From Candidatus Parcubacteria bacterium (GTDB lineage: Bacteria > Patescibacteriota > Patescibacteriia > PEXW01): a DNA stretch of 64,000 nucleotides. The position numbers and the translations under genes were made by a program. The notes beneath the pieces are model-generated. The model saw nothing but the letters and a program-made list of their open reading frames with translations, made no database searches and had not been told where the DNA came from. The DNA is taken from positions 1-64,000 of the forward strand of contig QZJU01000006.1 in NCBI GenBank assembly GCA_003597955.1, in the 5' to 3' direction. Positions 59,287-64,000 of the stretch are shown piece after piece (the stretch's first letter is position 1; the number at the start of each line of letters is the position of its first letter).

Positions 59287-61125
59287 TTAGACTTTTACCT
59301 TAACGGGCAGGAACTTTTTTGTTAAGTCGGCGAATTCTTCCTGCTCGATGGTTTCGTGGTCAAGCAGGGCGGAAACAATCGCATCCAAGGCCTCTCGGTA
59401 TTTGCGGATCACTTTCTTGGCGGTTTCCGCGGCTTGCTTCAGGAATCTGTCAACGGCCGCGTCAATGGCCTCGGCGATTTTTTCTGAGTAGTCCCTTTGC
59501 TCGGTTATTTCGCGGCCCAAAAAGATTAAATCATCTTTCATGCCAAAGGTTCGGGCGCCCAACTCGCTCATACCATAATCCGTAACGAGCTTGCGCGCCA
59601 GGCGCGTGGCTTGGCGCAGATCGTTTTGCGCGCCCGTGGTAATGTCGCCAAAAATTTCCCTTTCCGCAACTTGGCCGGCCAGCATCACGGCTAAATCGTC
59701 CAAAAATTCCTTACGTGGATGTAAGTGCTTGTCGGTTTCTGGCAATTTCAAAGTATAGCCGGCAGCCTGGCCGCGGGAGATAATAGAAACTTTATGCACG
59801 GGATCAGTGTGGGGCAAAGCGGCGGCAACCAAAGCGTGGCCAGCCTCGTGCACGGCCGTGATCTTCTTTTCTTGGTCGCTTAAAATGTGACTTTTTCTTT
59901 CCGGGCCCAGCAGAACTTTTTCAATTGATTCCAGGCAGTCAGATAAGTTAACCTGCTTGCGGTTGCGTCGCGCCGCCAAAATCGCCGCTTCATTCAGAAG
60001 GTTGGCCAGGTCGGCGCCGGAAAAACCGGGCGTGCGCTGGGCGACTTTATTCAGATCGACATCCGGCCCCAAAGGCTTTTGTCGGCTGTGGACTTTCAGA
60101 ATCTCGACGCGGCTTTTCAGGTCCGGCGGATCCAGAATTACGCGACGATCAAAGCGCCCGGGCCGCAAAAGCGCGGGATCCAAGACATCGGGTCGGTTGG
60201 TGGCTGCAATTATAATCACATTGGTTTCCGTATCAAAACCATCCATTTCTACCAAAATTTGATTTAGGGTCTGTTCTCTTTCATCGTGGCTGCCGCCCAA
60301 ACCCGTGCCGCGTTGGCGCGCCACCGCATCGATTTCGTCCACGAAGATTATGCTCGGCGCGGCCTTTTTGGCACGACGGAACAGGTCCCGCACCCGGGAA
60401 GCGCCAACACCCACAAACATTTCCACGAATTCCGAACCTGACATATGAAAGAAAGGGACATTGGCTTCGCCGGCAACGGCTTTGGCGAGCAAGGTTTTGC
60501 CCGTACCCGGCGCGCCCACCAACAAAACCCCCTTGGGAATTTTTGCGCCCAAGTCCGTGAATTTTTTGGGAAACTTCAAAAAGTCAACCACTTCCACTAG
60601 TTCCTGTTTGGCCTCCTGCACGCCCGCCACATCTTTAAAAGTGACTTTGACTTTCTGTTTTTCACGCTCATTTTCTTTGGCCAGGCTTTGGCCGAAAGAC
60701 ATGGCGCGGTTGTTGACATTCTGAGCTTGGCGCATCATAAACCAGAAAAAACCGATGAACAACAGAACCGGCAGGGCGATCGGCAGAATGGCGCTTAACC
60801 AAAGCGAAGCACCAGAAGGCTGTTTGACGCTGATTTCCAAAGCCGAAATTTTTTCCGGCGGTACACCGTAGTTTTTCAGAACCGTGGTAAAGGAATCGGC
60901 CGATTCTTTGAAGGAAGTTTGTTTTTCCCCGTTGGTTAAAGTTAAATTCAGCTTATCTCCGGAAATTTGCACGCTTTTAATCTGGCCGTTCTGAATTTGG
61001 GTAATAGCTTCTGCCAGGCTAACATTCTTGGCTCGGTTGCTTTCGCTGTTAATCGTGGAAAATACCAAAGAAACAATAAAAAGCGCCAGAAGTCCGACCA
61101 CGAGATTTTTGCTTAAATTTTTCAT
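59287..61125 (-). CDS. ftsH: ATP-dependent zinc metalloprotease FtsH
   Basis: 612 residues. Two N-terminal membrane segments flank a small outside domain; the AAA core has Walker [15 protein letters not shown], Walker [15 protein letters not shown] and the SRH region; the protease site is HEAGHALV. It degrades damaged membrane proteins and short-lived regulators. A TTGATT, 17 bases, TATACT promoter lies upstream on the minus strand. Confidence 0.97.
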   Translation of the reverse strand: MKNLSKNLVVGLLALFIVSLVFSTINSESNRAKNVSLAEAITQIQNGQIKSVQISGDKLNLTLTNGEKQTSFKESADSFTTVLKNYGVPPEKISALEISVKQPSGASLWLSAILPIALPVLLFIGFFWFMMRQAQNVNNRAMSFGQSLAKENEREKQKVKVTFKDVAGVQEAKQELVEVVDFLKFPKKFTDLGAKIPKGVLLVGAPGTGKTLLAKAVAGEANVPFFHMSGSEFVEMFVGVGASRVRDLFRRAKKAAPSIIFVDEIDAVARQRGTGLGGSHDEREQTLNQILVEMDGFDTETNVIIIAATNRPDVLDPALLRPGRFDRRVILDPPDLKSRVEILKVHSRQKPLGPDVDLNKVAQRTPGFSGADLANLLNEAAILAARRNRKQVNLSDCLESIEKVLLGPERKSHILSDQEKKITAVHEAGHALVAAALPHTDPVHKVSIISRGQAAGYTLKLPETDKHLHPRKEFLDDLAVMLAGQVAEREIFGDITTGAQNDLRQATRLARKLVTDYGMSELGARTFGMKDDLIFLGREITEQRDYSEKIAEAIDAAVDRFLKQAAETAKKVIRKYREALDAIVSALLDHETIEQEEFADLTKKFLPVKVKV

Positions 61126-61235
61126 AAGTTAAAGCCAATTAACTTAGACTGCAGTGGGCGTAGTATACTGGCAAAAACCGATTTAATCAACTCTGTACTC
61201 GAGCGGGGCGAATGGTGCGGGGCCAAGCGCCATAC

Positions 61236-62441
61236 TTAGGCTGTGGACTTTGATTCGGTTTTAGTTTCCGCGTCCCCTGCCTTAGCCTCATCGACCAGAG
61301 CGGTGCTGGCCGCTTCTGTTTCGCTGGCTTTTTCCGTTTCGGCTTCAGGTACAGGCCCCAGGGCTTTCACGGATAAGCCCAGCCGGTGTTGCGCCGGATC
61401 AAAAGAAATAATTTTGAATTCGCGCGTTTCGCCCGGCCGGAGAATTTCCGAAGGCTCTTTTATGCGCTTATGGGAAAGCTCGGATATGTGGCAAAGCCCG
61501 TGTATGACATCGTCCAATTCCACAAAAGCGCCAAATGTATTCAACCGCGCGATTTTGCCTTTTACCGTATCTCCGACTTTATACTTTTCGGCCGCGTGGT
61601 GCCAGGGATCGTCGGCCAATCTTTTTAAGGAGAGAGAAATTTTTGAACCCTCAATGCCGATAATCATGGCCTTGATCGGTTGGCCAACCTGGTAATGCTC
61701 GCGGGGGTTGTCGATTCTTTGCCAGGAAAGTTCCGAGATGTGGACCAAGCCTTCCAAATTGTCGCCAAAACCGATAAAAATGCCAAAATCGACAATGCCC
61801 GTGACTTTGCCTTCGATAATTTGGTTCAATTGAAAACCCCGCAGGGCTTCAACGCGTTCTTCTTCCCAGGCGGCTTTTTCCGAAACGATTAGTTTATTGG
61901 CGGCTTCATCAATGTCCAGAATTTTTACGGTCAGGTTTTGGCCGACAAAGCGATTCAGCAATTCCAAAATTTTATTTTTATCGCCGCCTTCAACTCGCGG
62001 GTAATGTTCAGGCGTTAATTGCGAGACCGGCAAAAAACCGTCGATGCGTCCGACTTTAACCATTAAACCACCCTTATTCGCGGCGACCACACTAACCCTG
62101 ATCGGTTCTTTGCTGGCCAACAAAGCGTCCAATTCGTTCCAGGCCTTTTCGTGTCCGGCCAAGCGGAAAGAAAGTTCCATTTCCCCGTTTTCATTTTCCA
62201 AATCTAAGACCGTCGCCTTGGCCAAATTCCCGATTTTCAAGCTGGCGGTTTCCCCGGATTCATCAATAAGTTCCTTGCCCCTGACCACGCCGGTTAATAT
62301 TCCACCGATGTCAAGATGGATTTCGGATTTTGATAAGGCAATTACCTTGCCTTCAACCACTTCACCAACTTTTGGGAATTTTGGCTGATCGGAGGAATTT
62401 AAAAGTGTACCAAATTCTGACTGCGGATTTTTGGAATTCAT
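61236..62441 (-). CDS. rpsA: 30S ribosomal protein S1 (four S1 domains)
   Basis: About 401 residues from the ATG at 62441; a longer open frame upstream has no family similarity and was not used. Four S1 OB-fold domains lie near 22-90, 110-185, 203-272 and 288-358, the third and fourth with the clear GIVDFGIFIGF and RLNTFGAFVEL patterns. The last 40 residues are acidic low complexity. S1 unfolds mRNA on the 30S; four domains is short against six in E. coli. Confidence 0.92.
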   Translation of the reverse strand: MNSKNPQSEFGTLLNSSDQPKFPKVGEVVEGKVIALSKSEIHLDIGGILTGVVRGKELIDESGETASLKIGNLAKATVLDLENENGEMELSFRLAGHEKAWNELDALLASKEPIRVSVVAANKGGLMVKVGRIDGFLPVSQLTPEHYPRVEGGDKNKILELLNRFVGQNLTVKILDIDEAANKLIVSEKAAWEEERVEALRGFQLNQIIEGKVTGIVDFGIFIGFGDNLEGLVHISELSWQRIDNPREHYQVGQPIKAMIIGIEGSKISLSLKRLADDPWHHAAEKYKVGDTVKGKIARLNTFGAFVELDDVIHGLCHISELSHKRIKEPSEILRPGETREFKIISFDPAQHRLGLSVKALGPVPEAETEKASETEAASTALVDEAKAGDAETKTESKSTA

Positions 62442-62592
62442 ATAACAAAAAAATGACTTAACCGTGGCCTTGTTTAGGAAACATGAGGCCCCTGGCTCGC
62501 CCTGCACGTTAGCAGGACGATTGGCGAATCGTAAAAAATCGAAAAGTACAAGCTTAAGTATCCTACTTTGGCTGTAATAATTAAGCAAGATA

Positions 62593-62621
62593 TTGACGAA
62601 ATTGAGTTTTTTTGGTATAGT
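62593..62621 (+). promoter_or_regulatory. promoter placing +1 on the ATG
   Basis: TTGACG (62593-62598), 17 bases, TATAGT (62616-62621). The predicted start at 62628 is the A of an ATG, so the transcript would be leaderless. Confidence 0.65.
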
Positions 62622-62627
62622 ATGCGC

Positions 62628-63587
62628 ATGGTTAAATCCCGCACGCCAAATCTTCGCACTAATGAAATAAAAAAACTCGCCCATACTTTGGTTTCCAAGG
62701 CTTCAGACAAATGGGGCCAGAAACCGATTTCCAAGCAGGAGTTTAAAAAATTGGTGGAAAGAGCCCCAGGCGAACATTTTTCGCAAATTCGAAGCGGCCG
62801 GAAATTTTTTTCGCCCCACGAAACCAAAAATTTTTTTAAGGAGTTCGTGAAGCATATTCAAGAACATCCCGAGTACAAACTCTCCACAGCCGCGCGGAAA
62901 GTTTTTAATGTGCGTCTGCACCAAGGCGATAATGCGATTGAAAATTTCGATCCGGAGAAAATCGGGAAAAAGGGCCTGGCTTTCGTGGCCCAAGCGCAAA
63001 AAGAGGCTGATGCAAAATTAAACACCGGGCCGACCGAAGAGGAAAAATTAAAGCAGTTGCGCCGGGAACGCGCCATGAAATTTTTAAATGTGTATCGCAG
63101 CAAGCAGCAGCGCGACGCCATGGCAAGCGGCAAAGGCTCGGGCCCCCCTTCAAGCATCAGCCAAGCCCAAACAAAGCAAGCCACGGGCTCAGTGGTTTCC
63201 CACGAAGGCGCGGGCACCATTGCTGGCGCCAGCCAAGTCGCCGGCCAAAGTGGGCAGGCCAGCGCCTCGATTGCCAATCAGCCAAAGGCGGATCAAGCCG
63301 GTCAACAGGATTCCGCCAGCCCCACACCTCTGGCCGCGGGCTTGCGCCAAGCCGGCAAGCCGGACTCAACTGAACCCACTAAGATAAAAATTCCAAAAAT
63401 CGGCCCGGCTGACGAACCGGCCAAAGATCAGCCAACCGATGCGCAATCCCAAGAATCAAACCAGGATTTAGCGGGCCGCTACGCGGCCGAAAAATCTGCG
63501 GCGCCAAAACCCGAAACCGAAGAAGCCGAGTCCGAAAAAGAGCCCAAAATTAAAGCCTCGGAAGTGGATAAAGACCTGCCGCTTTAA
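62628..63587 (+). CDS. hypothetical protein with low-complexity C-terminal half
   Basis: About 319 residues. The first 150 are a helical basic domain (RTNEIKKLAHTLVSKASDKWGQKP) with no recognised family. From about 165 the sequence is Gln/Ala/Ser/Pro-rich and probably disordered, ending in a Lys/Glu-rich stretch. The ATG chosen coincides with the predicted transcription start. Role unknown. Confidence 0.6.
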   Translation: MVKSRTPNLRTNEIKKLAHTLVSKASDKWGQKPISKQEFKKLVERAPGEHFSQIRSGRKFFSPHETKNFFKEFVKHIQEHPEYKLSTAARKVFNVRLHQGDNAIENFDPEKIGKKGLAFVAQAQKEADAKLNTGPTEEEKLKQLRRERAMKFLNVYRSKQQRDAMASGKGSGPPSSISQAQTKQATGSVVSHEGAGTIAGASQVAGQSGQASASIANQPKADQAGQQDSASPTPLAAGLRQAGKPDSTEPTKIKIPKIGPADEPAKDQPTDAQSQESNQDLAGRYAAEKSAAPKPETEEAESEKEPKIKASEVDKDLPL

Positions 63588-63592
63588 GCCTT

Positions 63593-63655
63593 AAAATCGC
63601 TTGCTAATTCCGGTTTTTTTTGCTAACCTAAGCTTAAAAGCAAGCGATTTTTCCG
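63593..63655 (+). terminator. terminator
   Basis: AAAATCGCTTGCT (63593-63605) and AGCAAGCGATTTT (63639-63651) make a 13-bp stem around a long loop, with T on the 3' side. Confidence 0.75.
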
Positions 63656-63682
63656 TCTTTAAAAACCTGATTAAATTAGTGT

Positions 63683-64000
63683 ATGATAATCACCTGGTTC
63701 GGTCATTCCTGCTTTAAAATTCAAACCCCAAACGCTGTAGTTTTAATTGATCCGTATTCGCCCAGCATCGGCTTAAAAATGCCCAAGGTTAGCGCAGATC
63801 TGGTTTTGATAACCCATGGCCATGACGACCACAACAATTTAGACTGTTTAAACGGCACGCCATTTATCGTTGATGCGCCGGGCGAATATGAGGTTCGTGG
63901 AATTTTTGCTCACGGCATCCCGGCTTTTCATGATGATAAAAATGGTACGGAAAGAGGCGGGATCACAATTTATAATTTGGAAGCCGAAGATATAAAATTG
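63683..64000 (+). CDS. metallo-beta-lactamase-fold hydrolase (partial)
   Basis: The first 106 residues; the gene runs off the window. MIITWFGHSCFKIQTPNAV and LITHGHDDHNN carry the MBL metal motif HxHxDH, and DAPGEYEVRGIFAHGIPAFHD fits the UlaG/UPF0173-like subgroup. A metal-dependent hydrolase of unknown substrate. Confidence 0.85.
   Translation, partial: MIITWFGHSCFKIQTPNAVVLIDPYSPSIGLKMPKVSADLVLITHGHDDHNNLDCLNGTPFIVDAPGEYEVRGIFAHGIPAFHDDKNGTERGGITIYNLEAEDIKL

Overview
The window reads as a piece of a small-genome candidate-phyla-radiation bacterium (Patescibacteria, most like the Parcubacteria side). The signs are tightly packed genes, many short membrane or secreted proteins of unknown function, a wall and pilus set (PBP1A-type synthase, VanW and SpoIID-like proteins, a PilB ATPase), and a minimal informational core. 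The lineage is an inference from gene content; no rRNA is present to confirm it. Site coordinates were read by hand and may be off by a base or two.

Layout. 0.2-7.6 kb: a glycan operon (three GT4 glycosyltransferases, an APH/choline-kinase-like phosphotransferase, a GalT-like nucleotidyltransferase) followed by a debranching-type glucosidase. 7.6-10.2 kb: a PBP1A-like synthase. 10.2-15.4 kb: the replication-origin block, with dnaN and dnaA on the minus strand and rpmH-rnpA-yidD-yidC on the plus strand, and a probable oriC between dnaA and rpmH. 15.5-24.4 kb: a degenerate DHH protein, pilB, a small accessory island with two paralogous proteins, valS, and tsaD. 24.4-26.6 kb: the densest non-standard stretch. 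It holds a Nudix-like gene, palindrome-linked promoters, a small protein that seems to start at ACG, at least two copies of a short terminator-ended RNA, a tRNA-Glu relic split by hairpins, a GIY-YIG gene that runs into the intact tRNA-Glu gene, and that tRNA.

26.6-38.7 kb: secreted and envelope proteins, Hsp20, a VanW protein, pepA-ruvB, a five-repeat helical protein and a SpoIID-like protein. 38.8-44 kb: a flippase, a GT4 enzyme and two O-antigen-ligase-type proteins, i.e. surface glycan assembly. 44-52.5 kb: a tiny Lys-rich protein, typA, a 3D-domain secreted protein, three tRNAs, queA-tgt, a PIG-L deacetylase, rplS, a LAGLIDADG gene and tRNA-Leu. 52.5-64 kb: small membrane protein, HD-GYP protein, a redox/metal-looking operon (DUF5320, DUF134, thioredoxin-CcdA fusion) behind a perfect 30-bp palindrome, a pseudouridine synthase, a short CCA-type nucleotidyltransferase, tRNA-Ile(UAU), ftsH, rpsA, a low-complexity protein and the start of a metallo-beta-lactamase-fold protein.

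Two themes cut across the window. First, many operon-leading genes have a TATAGT/TATACT-type -10 box that places the transcript start within a few bases of the ATG and have no Shine-Dalgarno (leaderless or nearly so), whereas the short accessory genes have a TTGAC-type -35, a different -10 and a strong AGGAGG. Second, short palindromes cluster at tRNA genes, terminators and promoters, and two tRNA genes are each directly preceded by a homing-endonuclease-type gene.
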